Below are positions 1-5,445 of a stretch of 5,445 nt of DNA, piece by piece (within the stretch, counting starts at the first letter, position 1; every line of letters begins with the position of its first letter). A program made the translations under genes and the position numbers. This DNA is from Acetatifactor sp. (GTDB taxonomy: Bacteria; Bacillota; Clostridia; Lachnospirales; Lachnospiraceae), in NCBI GenBank assembly GCA_016303085.1, contig JAEDMI010000169.1:1-5445 (forward strand), written 5' to 3'. The notes under the pieces are model-generated. The model ran no database searches and had not been told where the DNA came from. It saw only the letters and a program-made list of their open reading frames with translations.

Positions 1-5
1 ATCCG

Positions 6-37
6 AATCCGTCCCCGATTGGAACCGGGTTCGGATT
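6..37 (-). terminator. Hairpin just downstream of tRNA-Leu, possible terminator
   Basis: Ten bases after the encoded CCA of tRNA-Leu the minus strand can fold into a two-part stem. The outer 6 bp are AATCCG with CGGATT (32-37 with 6-11). A 2x2 internal loop follows, then an inner 4 bp CCCG/CGGG (26-29 with 14-17) closing an 8-base loop. Its place right after a tRNA suggests a transcription terminator or a processing structure. The window ends five bases further on, so the T-run that would confirm an intrinsic terminator cannot be seen. The structure is seen; its role is inferred. Confidence 0.4.
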
Positions 38-46
38 ATCATGGTC

Positions 47-133
47 TGGTGCGGAAGATGGGACTTGAACCCACACGGTATTGCTACCACAAGATCCTTA
101 GTCTTGCTCGTCTGCCAGTTCCGACACTTCCGC
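47..133 (-). tRNA. tRNA-Leu, anticodon AAG, with encoded CCA
   Basis: This is a class II tRNA that decodes leucine CUU, and other CUN codons if A34 is converted to inosine. The acceptor arm GCGGAAG/CTTCCGC pairs perfectly (127-133 with 51-57). The D stem is TCG/CGA. The anticodon stem CAAGA/TCTTG encloses loop CTAAGGA, which places U33 before anticodon AAG at 97-99. The long variable arm is a 4-bp stem GGTA/TACC with a GCAA loop, typical of Leu. The T arm is GTGGG-TTCAAGT-CCCAT with one terminal G-U pair. The discriminator is A, as expected for Leu, and CCA is encoded at 47-49. The body is 84 nt plus CCA. A strong promoter lies directly upstream, so the gene has its own transcription start. 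Confidence 0.96.
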
Positions 134-154
134 ATAACGCACCGCGCAAGAATG

Positions 155-183
155 ATAATACCATTATACAAAATAAATGTCAA
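155..183 (-). promoter_or_regulatory. Strong sigma-70-type promoter for tRNA-Leu
   Basis: The minus strand carries a perfect -35 TTGACA (178-183), a 17-bp spacer and a -10 TATTAT (155-160), which is one mismatch from TATAAT. The predicted start is near 148, about 15 nt before the mature tRNA 5' end at 133. That short leader would be removed by RNase P. A second TATAAT-like string lies inside the spacer but is only 9 bp from the -35, so it is unlikely to be the working -10. This near-consensus element fits a highly transcribed stable-RNA gene. Confidence 0.85.
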
Positions 184-215
184 TTCCTTTTTTCAAAAAT
201 ACCAGTTATCAAAAA

Positions 216-1262
216 TCAGCAGATAAACTTCCCGATTACGGGAATCCTGCGCAGTATAGCGGCACAGAAAAAGGACAGGACGAAACAGATTAAAGCGCAA
301 AGGGGCACTCCAATTATCGGAGTCACCATCATGCTGTCAATACCCTGCGACTGCAAAATCTCCATCCAAAGCAAATGAATCAGGTAAATACCGAGCGTTG
401 CCATTGAGATTTCCTTGATTACTGCTCTGATTCTCAACGGCACCTTCCATTTACTTACCTTTTCAACACCAAACACAAAAAGAGCTGTCACCGTTAAAAA
501 AGTAAACATACTGAAGCTGTCGTATATCTCTCCGTTTGGAAGTCCTGTGTTCAGCGCCTTATAATTTCCCAGTATCACATTTGCGCCGGCGCCCAAAATT
601 CCCGCCACATATATCCACCTACGCCACCTTGCGGCAATGTTATAATGGGCAATATAATACCCAAAGATAAAGTAGCCGGGATAATCCAACATGTCACCGA
701 ACTCAAATGCACCCCAGAGAAACTTCAGCCACTCCATGGGTTTTAAAACCATTACAGTATTACGGATAATTTTAAAAACAAGAAAAAGAAGCAGAAAATA
801 TTGCACATCCTTCTCATCCGCATGCTCAAGCCATTTTTTCCAGACAGGAATCAGCATATATAAACCCACAGTCATCGGAAGATACCACAAATGATATCTT
901 CCGGTATAAATTTCCAGCAGAAAATCTGCCGGTTTCAACGCTGACCAGTCATATACCCTGCAGTCAAATAGACCGTAAACAGCAGACCACACAAAATAGA
1001 TGACCACCATTCGCAGAATATTGTGCAGATACAGTTTTTTTGTATCAATTTGCCGATTTGTATCCAGGAAAAGTGCTCCACTAATCATGACAAAGACAGG
1101 AACCCCAAACCGTGCCACCGCATCATAGGAATTGATAATCAGCCAATTCTTATCCGTAACCGGCAATCCATACCAATATTGCGCTGCACTGTGTAGTACG
1201 AGTACACTAAAGCACGCCAATATCCGCAAAATATCTATGTGAATCAAACGTTCCTGCTTCAT
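216..1262 (-). CDS. Integral membrane acyltransferase, acyltransferase-3 (OafA/OatA-like) family
   Basis: This 348-residue multi-pass membrane protein probably moves an acyl group, often acetyl, onto a cell-surface sugar, polysaccharide or other envelope acceptor. The N-terminus has the family motif R-x10-H (R13, H24) within IDILR...LVLH. VPVFVMISGALFL follows at about 54-66, then YHLWYLPM...YMLIPV at 123-140 (with H124), and a late LGIYLIH at 290-296. About ten hydrophobic segments cover most of the chain, and no extracellular SGNH domain is attached. The length is normal for stand-alone members. I chose ATG at 1262 because AGAGGG (1269-1274) sits 6 nt upstream; a TTG 17 codons earlier lacks such a site. 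It has its own promoter at 1323-1351. Compared with the kinase, its base composition is AT-richer. The acceptor cannot be told from sequence: O-antigen-like polymer, peptidoglycan, teichoic acid and exopolysaccharide are all possible. Confidence 0.88.
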   Translation of the reverse strand: MKQERLIHIDILRILACFSVLVLHSAAQYWYGLPVTDKNWLIINSYDAVARFGVPVFVMISGALFLDTNRQIDTKKLYLHNILRMVVIYFVWSAVYGLFDCRVYDWSALKPADFLLEIYTGRYHLWYLPMTVGLYMLIPVWKKWLEHADEKDVQYFLLLFLVFKIIRNTVMVLKPMEWLKFLWGAFEFGDMLDYPGYFIFGYYIAHYNIAARWRRWIYVAGILGAGANVILGNYKALNTGLPNGEIYDSFSMFTFLTVTALFVFGVEKVSKWKVPLRIRAVIKEISMATLGIYLIHLLWMEILQSQGIDSMMVTPIIGVPLCALICFVLSFFCAAILRRIPVIGKFIC

Positions 1263-1322
1263 TTTGTTCCCTCTCGTATGATAACTGTCCAAGCCTTTGT
1301 CATTCCCATGCAACGCTTTTCA

Positions 1323-1351
1323 ATTATCGCATATGCACTGATACTTGTCAA
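1323..1351 (-). promoter_or_regulatory. Near-consensus promoter for the acyltransferase gene
   Basis: On the minus strand a perfect -35 TTGACA (1346-1351) is followed by exactly 17 bp and a -10 GATAAT (1323-1328), five of six to consensus. The predicted start is near 1316, giving a leader of about 54 nt before the ATG at 1262. The element lies in the 159-bp gap behind the solute-binding lipoprotein gene, so the acyltransferase can be transcribed independently of its upstream neighbour. I see no operator-like repeat around it, which suggests constitutive expression. Confidence 0.8.
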
Positions 1352-1421
1352 ATAGGATGTGCCCCCGGATTTTTAGGGCAGACATATTTTCTATCATTTG
1401 TCCGACATTCACTCGGTCTCT

Positions 1422-3638
1422 CTACTCCGCCAGATACATTTTCAGTCCGGCTTCTACTTTGTCAACCGCAGTCTCCACATTTTCACTGCCGGACAAATAG
1501 CCGCCAAGACTGTCAATCAGCACCTCCCTTATCTTTGTATCCTCCTTCACGGGTTTATCCAGTGCATTGCATATATCCAACAGTTTCTGTGCAGTTTCCT
1601 GAGAGTACGGCAAAATATTAAATTCCTCTTCTCCGCCGTCCGCCGTAGTGATTGTGGTAGCTGCCGCTATATTAGAACGGTCCGCTGCTGCCAATGCCTC
1701 CAGGCAGCTTCGATTCACCGGAAATCCCTCATAATAATCCGTTCCCTGAACCGCCTCAGACAGTGCAAAACCGACAAAATCCTTTGCCGTGTCCTGATAC
1801 TTGCTTTTAGAACAAATTCCCATTTGCATCATGGGAGTAAAGCTGTTCTCAAAAGCTGTGAACCCTCCCCTGATGTAATCTGTGATTGCCACGGCAAACA
1901 TACACCCGTTAAAACCATCTGCGGTATCCATACCCAGCTTGGTGCGTGACGGTAAATCCCAGAGATTAAAGCAATGTCCGTTCCTGCCGTTTAAGTCATC
2001 ATGCTGTGCCACAATACCGCAGTTATTCCCAATCTCCTTCAATGCCTCCAGTTTCTCCCTCAGCAACTCTTTGTCAAGTTCCTTGCCGTCCACAATGTCT
2101 CCGCAGAAATAGGGATAGAACTTATCTACCAACTCTTCCACGGTTTGTGCCCCCAGATAATTCTCGCTCTTCCCGTGCAAAAATGCTGCCAGGCTCTCCA
2201 GGGATTCCATATCCTTCTCTGTGATATCTCTGCCCGTAATATAGGTAAAGACAAATTGCAGAGGCACAACATACCTGCTTCCGTCCTCTTGCAGATAGCT
2301 GCCCGTAATACCTTTTAAAAGCTCCCCGCTTTCCTCCATGGGAGCGATTACATCGTTGATGTCCACAAGCAGTTTCTTTTCCTGAAATGATGCTATATTC
2401 AGATGATCCATAACGAGTATGTCGGGCGCATTATCGCTCATAAGCATGGTATTCAGCTTCTGATAAATATCATTGTAATTCAGTTCCCTGTCGGAATACT
2501 TGTCATTGTAGGTGTAACCGTACTCCACCTCGATTGCCACCTCCGGATGCTCTCTGTGATACAGCGCAACCGCATTTTGCAGCAGAAAATTTTCCTCCAC
2601 TGCATAAAGCTTCAATGTCTCTGTCACCTCTGTTACGGCATTGGGGTCATACTCATATTTCTTCAGTTTCACAGTGCCGTCATCCTGTGCAAATACAGCA
2701 TAGATTCTGCCGTCAGCAAGCGCTGTCAGGTCGGTGCACCAACAGCCGGAAAGAGTAAAGTCCGTCTCTGAACCGGCCAGCAGCTTTTCCCAGTCATCCT
2801 CTCCCGGACCGCATCGAAAAATGCCGTCTGAGCCTGCCGAAATCAGGGTTCCGTCCTTCATCACGCACAAGTATGTTCCTCCCGCACTGCTCTGTCCGAA
2901 GGGAATTGTCTCCGCATCACTTCTTTTTCCACCGTGCCGCTTTTCTATCTCCGTAATCACGCCACTGTTGTCCATGGAGGTCAGATAAATATTTTCCCCG
3001 TCCGACAACACTGTCTCGCCATAATAACCCTCCGCCTGCTCACTTTCCAGCACGAGCCCGTCTTCGCCGTACAAAACATCCACGGTTCTGCTGCTGTTTG
3101 CCACCAGTGTTCCATTGTCCAGTGCAGCAATGCCGTTAATGTACTCATAATAGCCCCATTCTTCATCGGGAACCGTCCACTTTTCCGGTGTAATGTCCAG
3201 GGCAGCATCCCCGTCACTTCTCCACAAATGACTCTTATAGCTATCCTCTTCCGTATACTCCGCAAACAAATACTGTACACCGCTTCCGTCCTGCATCAGT
3301 TTCAAATTCATCCATGCCTGATTGGGAAGTTCCACCGTATTCAGCCACTTCTTCGTCACATCTGAAAAGCCGTCCCCGTCCTGCTCCCACTCCTGTAACA
3401 GCAGACGCTCCTCCTCTTCCTTCACAATCAGCAGATGAAGTTTCTCATTCTCCGCAAACAACTGTTTTACCGTCCAGCCGCTCCACTCGTCAGGCAATTC
3501 CAGCTCTTCTTCCACATATCGTCCCACCTCAGCGGTTGGGAGACTGTCACTTCCCATATCTTTTTTCCCGCAGCCGCTCAGCATTCCCACAACCAGGGAT
3601 GTTCCTACGACAGCCGCCGTTAATCTGCTATGTTTCAA
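1422..3638 (-). CDS. Solute-binding lipoprotein with N-terminal beta-propeller-like domain
   Basis: The 738-residue product is predicted to be anchored on the outer face of the membrane. A lipoprotein signal peptide ends in lipobox LSGC, with C23 as the lipidated residue. Residues about 50-335 are beta-rich, with recurring Asp-Gly turns (MQDGSG 115, LDNGTL 173, LSDGEN 211, MKDGTL 260, LADGRI 307) roughly 40-60 apart, which looks like propeller blades. From about 340 the chain matches extracellular solute-binding protein family 1: NAPDILVMD (403-411), LVDINDVIAPM (424-434), YVVPLQF (456-462), and the late EGFPVNRSCL (637-646). The start is TTG at 3638, supported by a full AAAGGAGGT site (3646-3654) with 7-nt spacing and a proper signal peptide. 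Family 1 proteins usually bind sugars or oligosaccharides for an ABC importer, but no permease gene is present here. The ligand is unknown, and a sensory role is also possible. Confidence 0.85.
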   Translation of the reverse strand: MKHSRLTAAVVGTSLVVGMLSGCGKKDMGSDSLPTAEVGRYVEEELELPDEWSGWTVKQLFAENEKLHLLIVKEEEERLLLQEWEQDGDGFSDVTKKWLNTVELPNQAWMNLKLMQDGSGVQYLFAEYTEEDSYKSHLWRSDGDAALDITPEKWTVPDEEWGYYEYINGIAALDNGTLVANSSRTVDVLYGEDGLVLESEQAEGYYGETVLSDGENIYLTSMDNSGVITEIEKRHGGKRSDAETIPFGQSSAGGTYLCVMKDGTLISAGSDGIFRCGPGEDDWEKLLAGSETDFTLSGCWCTDLTALADGRIYAVFAQDDGTVKLKKYEYDPNAVTEVTETLKLYAVEENFLLQNAVALYHREHPEVAIEVEYGYTYNDKYSDRELNYNDIYQKLNTMLMSDNAPDILVMDHLNIASFQEKKLLVDINDVIAPMEESGELLKGITGSYLQEDGSRYVVPLQFVFTYITGRDITEKDMESLESLAAFLHGKSENYLGAQTVEELVDKFYPYFCGDIVDGKELDKELLREKLEALKEIGNNCGIVAQHDDLNGRNGHCFNLWDLPSRTKLGMDTADGFNGCMFAVAITDYIRGGFTAFENSFTPMMQMGICSKSKYQDTAKDFVGFALSEAVQGTDYYEGFPVNRSCLEALAAADRSNIAAATTITTADGGEEEFNILPYSQETAQKLLDICNALDKPVKEDTKIREVLIDSLGGYLSGSENVETAVDKVEAGLKMYLAE

Positions 3639-3645
3639 ATTTGTT

Positions 3646-3654
3646 ACCTCCTTT
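3646..3654 (-). promoter_or_regulatory. Consensus ribosome binding site that fixes a TTG start
   Basis: AAAGGAGGT on the minus strand is an almost ideal Shine-Dalgarno sequence. It lies 7 nt before the TTG at 3638. No ATG or GTG sits at the right distance, and the reading frame from the TTG opens directly with Lys-His-Ser-Arg and the hydrophobic signal-peptide core. It therefore decides the start of the solute-binding lipoprotein. Confidence 0.85.
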
Positions 3655-3659
3655 ATTTT

Positions 3660-3690
3660 CCGGTTTCCGACCGGCTAAAGTTACGGTAAC
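3660..3690 (-). other. Two small inverted repeats in the leader of the solute-binding lipoprotein gene
   Basis: On the minus strand, GTTAC-C-GTAAC (3680-3690) lies just past the proposed -10. It is followed by a 5-bp hairpin CCGGT/ACCGG around a 5-base loop (3660-3674), which ends only 5 nt before the ribosome binding site. The first is short enough to be an operator half-site pair. The second could affect ribosome access. Neither is followed by a T-run, so they are not terminators. The sequence symmetry is certain; any function is inference. Confidence 0.35.
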
Positions 3691-3696
3691 ACAATA
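3691..3696 (-). promoter_or_regulatory. Candidate -10 element for the solute-binding lipoprotein gene
   Basis: The minus strand reads TATTGT, four of six to the -10 consensus, 8 bp downstream of three 11-bp repeats, with no recognisable -35 at the proper distance. A weak -35 replaced by activator boxes is usual for promoters turned on by PhoB/OmpR-type regulators. An alternative promoter is TAAACA (3754-3759), 17 bp, then TAGGAT (3731-3736). It would place the repeats over and after its -10 and so suggest repression instead. The sequence alone does not decide between them. Confidence 0.4.
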
Positions 3697-3704
3697 CACA
3701 CTCC

Positions 3705-3737
3705 TTGTATCTTAAGCGTATCCTAAATGTATCCTAG
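3705..3737 (-). repeat. Three tandem 11-bp repeats, likely response-regulator boxes
   Basis: Three adjacent 11-bp units read, on the minus strand, CTAGGATACAT, TTAGGATACGC and TTAAGATACAA. The core GATAC recurs at 3729-3733, 3718-3722 and 3707-3711, exactly one helical turn apart. Direct repeats with 11-bp period upstream of a promoter are the usual binding pattern of OmpR/PhoB-family response regulators. The pentamer-N6-pentamer layout resembles that of SpaR-type lantibiotic regulators. They sit about 70-100 bp upstream of the solute-binding lipoprotein start and some 90 bp from the proposed promoter of the divergent lipoprotein, so the former is the likelier target. The repeats are seen directly; the regulator is not in the window. 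Confidence 0.7.
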
Positions 3738-3754
3738 AAAAATATTAAGATTCT

Positions 3755-3780
3755 GTTTACTTCGTCTGTTTTATGTAAAC
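3755..3780. repeat. Inverted repeat GTTTAC-N14-GTAAAC
   Basis: Two 6-bp arms, GTTTAC (3755-3760) and GTAAAC (3775-3780), face each other about two helical turns apart in the divergent intergenic region. The arms lie on the far side of the 11-bp repeats from the lipoprotein gene, and one arm overlaps the alternative -35 at 3754-3759. This could be a dimer-binding operator. Such short arms can also arise by chance in AT-rich DNA. Confidence 0.3.
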
Positions 3781-3828
3781 TTACCATTTTTTTCCCTCAG
3801 TTCGACATTTTTTTCACCAATGTAAGAA

Positions 3829-3857
3829 TTGTTATTTCACCGGGAATATGCTAAGAT
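3829..3857 (+). promoter_or_regulatory. Candidate extended -10 promoter for the DUF4352-like lipoprotein gene
   Basis: A -35 TTGTTA (3829-3834), a 17-bp spacer and a -10 TAAGAT (3852-3857) occur with a TG dinucleotide one base before the -10 (TGC-TAAGAT), the extended -10 arrangement. The predicted start is near 3864, giving a leader of about 36 nt. TTTCACC occurs twice, at 3812-3818 and 3835-3841, on either side of the -35. An AT-rich inverted repeat ATTTAAT/ATTAAAT (3856-3875) covers the expected start region. A second possibility is TCGACA (3802-3807), 16 bp, then AAGAAT (3824-3829). Confidence 0.55.
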
Positions 3858-3899
3858 TTAATATGTTTATTAAATTTTCTTATTGATACGGAGGAAGAT

Positions 3900-4436
3900 A
3901 TGAAAAAAATTATTTCACTTTTGCTTGCAACTGTAACAGCAATTTCACTGGTAGGCTGCGGAAGCACTTCAACCATTGTTCGCCCCGGCAAGGACGGCTT
4001 TGCGGAAGGAAAACTCGGCGATACCATGCGCACCTACTTTTTTGATTACACCGTGAACAGCGCATATCTCTGTGATGAGTATGAAGGCTATACTGCTGCT
4101 GACGGCTACGAGCTTCTTGTAGCTGATGTAACCGTAAATAACACCAGCAGCTCTGAAATCGAGATGTACGACACCGACTTCCAGATTCAGTGGAACGATG
4201 ATGCAGATGACGCATTCGACTTCTCTCTGACCTTCTACACAGATGACGGCGAGGCTTTGTTCAACAATATACTTCCCGGCACCTATACTCTTGCAGCAAA
4301 AGAAAGCCGTACCGGGCTTCTGGTGTTTGAGGTTCCCGCAGGTAACAACGATTTTTCCATCTCCTACATGGAATACTTCGATGACGATACCACCGGTGAT
4401 ACCTTCTTTGTATACTTCGAGGCAAATAAGCAGTAA
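3900..4436 (+). CDS. Small secreted lipoprotein with DUF4352-like domain
   Basis: The product is 178 residues. A short signal peptide ends in lipobox LVGC with C20 as the lipidated residue, so the protein should be tethered outside the membrane. The mature part fits the DUF4352 (telokin-like, immunoglobulin-fold) pattern: a GDTMRTYFFDYTVNSA start (about 40-55), then YELLVADVTVNNTSSSEIEM (about 70-89), and the late PGTYTLAAKESRTGLLVFEVPAG (about 126-148). The last segment is the usual extra strand pair ending in a FEVP-type motif. The protein is notably acidic. ATG at 3900 follows GGAGG (3890-3894) with 5-nt spacing. It is divergent from the solute-binding lipoprotein and ends in a strong terminator, so it is probably monocistronic. 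The biochemical function of this family is not established, and none is claimed here. Confidence 0.87.
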   Translation: MKKIISLLLATVTAISLVGCGSTSTIVRPGKDGFAEGKLGDTMRTYFFDYTVNSAYLCDEYEGYTAADGYELLVADVTVNNTSSSEIEMYDTDFQIQWNDDADDAFDFSLTFYTDDGEALFNNILPGTYTLAAKESRTGLLVFEVPAGNNDFSISYMEYFDDDTTGDTFFVYFEANKQ

Positions 4437-4446
4437 TACCGCATAT

Positions 4447-4487
4447 AAAAAAAACTCCCGGCTGATTCAGCCGGGAGTCTTTTTTTC
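4447..4487. terminator. Bidirectional intrinsic terminator between convergent genes
   Basis: A perfect 10-bp GC-rich stem, ACTCCCGGCT with AGCCGGGAGT (4454-4463 and 4469-4478), closes a 5-base loop. It has eight A on its left and seven T on its right (4480-4486). Read on either strand it is a stem followed by a run of T. It lies 10 bp after the stop of the DUF4352-like lipoprotein and 12 bp after the stop of the convergent sugar kinase, so it should end both transcripts. Confidence 0.95.
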
Positions 4488-4499
4488 TAATCTTTTCAG

Positions 4500-5445
4500 T
4501 TATCTCTGTACACGTCCGGAAGCATCTCCGCCGGCCAGAGTCTCAACCTCTTTTCTGGATACCAGATTGAAGTCTCCGGGGATGGTGTGCTTCAATGCGG
4601 AAGCAGCCACACCAAACTCAAGGGCATCCTTGAAATTCTTGCCGTCCAGCATACCGCAGATAACACCGCCTGCAAAGGAATCGCCGCCGCCCACACGGTC
4701 TACGATAGGATGGATGCTGTACTCCTTGGAGTGATAGAACTCCTTGGTATCTCTGGAGTAAATGCATGCGGACCAACCATTATCGGAAGCGGAATGGCTT
4801 ACACGCAGGGAAGAAATGCAGTACTCAAAGTTGTAGTCGGCTACCATCTGCTCAAAGATGGACTTGTAGCCTGCCAGCTCCAAATCGCCGCTGGTGACAT
4901 CGGTCTTACCGGGCTTGTAACCCAGTACCAGTTCCGCATCCTCCTCATTTCCGATGCAGACATCCACATACTGCATCAGGTTTTTCATAACCTTCTGTGC
5001 CTTCTCGGAGCTCCACAGCTTCTTACGGAAATTCAAATCAACGGAAACCTTAACGCCATGCTTCTTTGCTGCCTTTAAAGCCTCCTCGGTCAGTACTGCA
5101 GCAGCATCAGATACAGCGGGAGTAATACCGGTAAAGTGGAACCAGTCTGCATCCTTGAAAATATCATCAAAATCAAAGTCTGCTGCTGTTGCGGTAGAAA
5201 TAGAAGAATGTGCTCTGTCATACACAACCTTGGAAGGTCTCATGGAAGAACCGCTCTCCAAGAAATAGATTCCCAGTCTCTCGCCGCATTTTGCAATGTG
5301 CTGTGTTCCTACGTTGTACTTTCTCAATGCTGCCACTGCACACTCACCGATTTCGTTGTTTGGAACTGCGGTAACAAATTCAGCGTCATGTCCGTAGTTT
5401 GCAAGAGATACCGCAACGTTGGCCTCACCGCCGCCATAGTTGATA
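4500..5445 (-). CDS. kdgK: PfkB-family sugar kinase, probable 2-keto-3-deoxygluconate kinase (5' end off the window)
   Basis: A cytoplasmic ribokinase-fold enzyme predicted to phosphorylate 2-keto-3-deoxygluconate with ATP, the step before aldol cleavage in hexuronate and pectin breakdown. The visible 314 residues begin INYGGGEANVAVSLANYG, the first PfkB signature (5391-5444), so the frame runs past the window edge; about 25-30 N-terminal residues are missing, judged from usual family length. The second signature is DRVGGGDSFAGG (near 4668-4700), with the catalytic-base Asp at 4680-4682. Its GGGD replaces the textbook GAGD, a variant common in KDG kinases. SVDLNFRKKLW and LRVSHSASDNGWSA also resemble KDG kinases rather than ribokinase or fructokinase. 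The internal GTG at 5336 is not the start, because the first PfkB signature lies upstream of it. Exact sugar specificity is inferred from resemblance. Its operon partners would lie to the right. Confidence 0.88.
   Translation of the reverse strand, partial: INYGGGEANVAVSLANYGHDAEFVTAVPNNEIGECAVAALRKYNVGTQHIAKCGERLGIYFLESGSSMRPSKVVYDRAHSSISTATAADFDFDDIFKDADWFHFTGITPAVSDAAAVLTEEALKAAKKHGVKVSVDLNFRKKLWSSEKAQKVMKNLMQYVDVCIGNEEDAELVLGYKPGKTDVTSGDLELAGYKSIFEQMVADYNFEYCISSLRVSHSASDNGWSACIYSRDTKEFYHSKEYSIHPIVDRVGGGDSFAGGVICGMLDGKNFKDALEFGVAASALKHTIPGDFNLVSRKEVETLAGGDASGRVQR

Noticed and set aside
1..37. A second tRNA at the left edge
   Set aside because: The GTTCCAAT string resembles a T-loop, but the flanking bases do not form a 5-bp T stem and no D or anticodon arm fits in the space.
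19..378. Plus-strand reading frames across the tRNA and the 3' end of the acyltransferase gene
   Set aside because: They run through a clear tRNA on the other strand and the end of the membrane protein gene, and have no ribosome binding site or recognisable domain.
1311..1313. TTG at 1313 as the start of the acyltransferase
   Set aside because: It would add 17 polar residues with no good ribosome binding site and lies at the predicted transcription start, while ATG at 1262 has AGAGGG 6 nt upstream.
1360..1381. TGCCC...GGGCA inverted repeat between the acyltransferase and solute-binding genes, considered as a terminator
   Set aside because: The stem is only 5 bp with an 11-base loop, and on the minus strand no T-run follows it.
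1398..3715. Several plus-strand reading frames of 60-180 codons opposite the solute-binding lipoprotein gene
   Set aside because: They are antisense shadows of one long, well-supported gene, show no family resemblance and lack proper start sites.
4587..5268. Plus-strand reading frames opposite the sugar kinase
   Set aside because: The minus strand encodes clear PfkB signatures through this stretch, so these frames are by-products of its codon use.
5334..5336. GTG at 5336 as the start of the sugar kinase
   Set aside because: The frame stays open to the window edge and the conserved first PfkB signature lies upstream of this codon, so it is an internal valine.

Overview
The window looks like chromosomal DNA from a Gram-positive anaerobe of the class Clostridia, most likely Lachnospiraceae-like. 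The basis is moderate GC, AGGAGG-type ribosome binding sites, two lipobox lipoproteins, a class II tRNA-Leu with an AAG anticodon, and a clostridial-type 2-keto-3-deoxygluconate (KDG) kinase. The taxon is an inference from style; there is no marker gene that settles it.

Layout from right to left. The right edge (4500-5445, minus) holds a 5'-truncated PfkB-family sugar kinase, best read as KDG kinase. It converges on a small plus-strand lipoprotein with a DUF4352-like domain (3900-4436), and the two share a strong bidirectional terminator (4447-4487). A 261-bp divergent intergenic region (3639-3899) separates that lipoprotein from a 738-residue minus-strand lipoprotein (1422-3638). The latter joins a beta-propeller-like sensor half to an extracellular solute-binding half. 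Downstream on the same strand, with its own near-consensus promoter, is an integral membrane acyltransferase of the acyltransferase-3 family (216-1262). The left edge carries tRNA-Leu(AAG) (47-133, minus), with a near-perfect sigma-70-type promoter and a hairpin just behind it.

How the genes work together. The kinase belongs to hexuronate/KDG catabolism and the tRNA to translation. The other three products act at the membrane or outside face of the cell: two lipoproteins and one surface-modifying acyltransferase. No transporter permease, two-component system or mobile-element gene is visible, so the solute-binding protein is an orphan within this window.

The most notable unexplained signal is a set of three tandem 11-bp repeats (3705-3737, core GATAC on the minus strand, exactly 11 bp apart) upstream of the solute-binding lipoprotein. 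The geometry is that of OmpR/PhoB-family response-regulator boxes, including the pentanucleotide-N6-pentanucleotide boxes of lantibiotic regulators. I infer that this lipoprotein is inducible by an unseen two-component system. I see no CRISPR array, insertion sequence, phage gene or clear new defence system.
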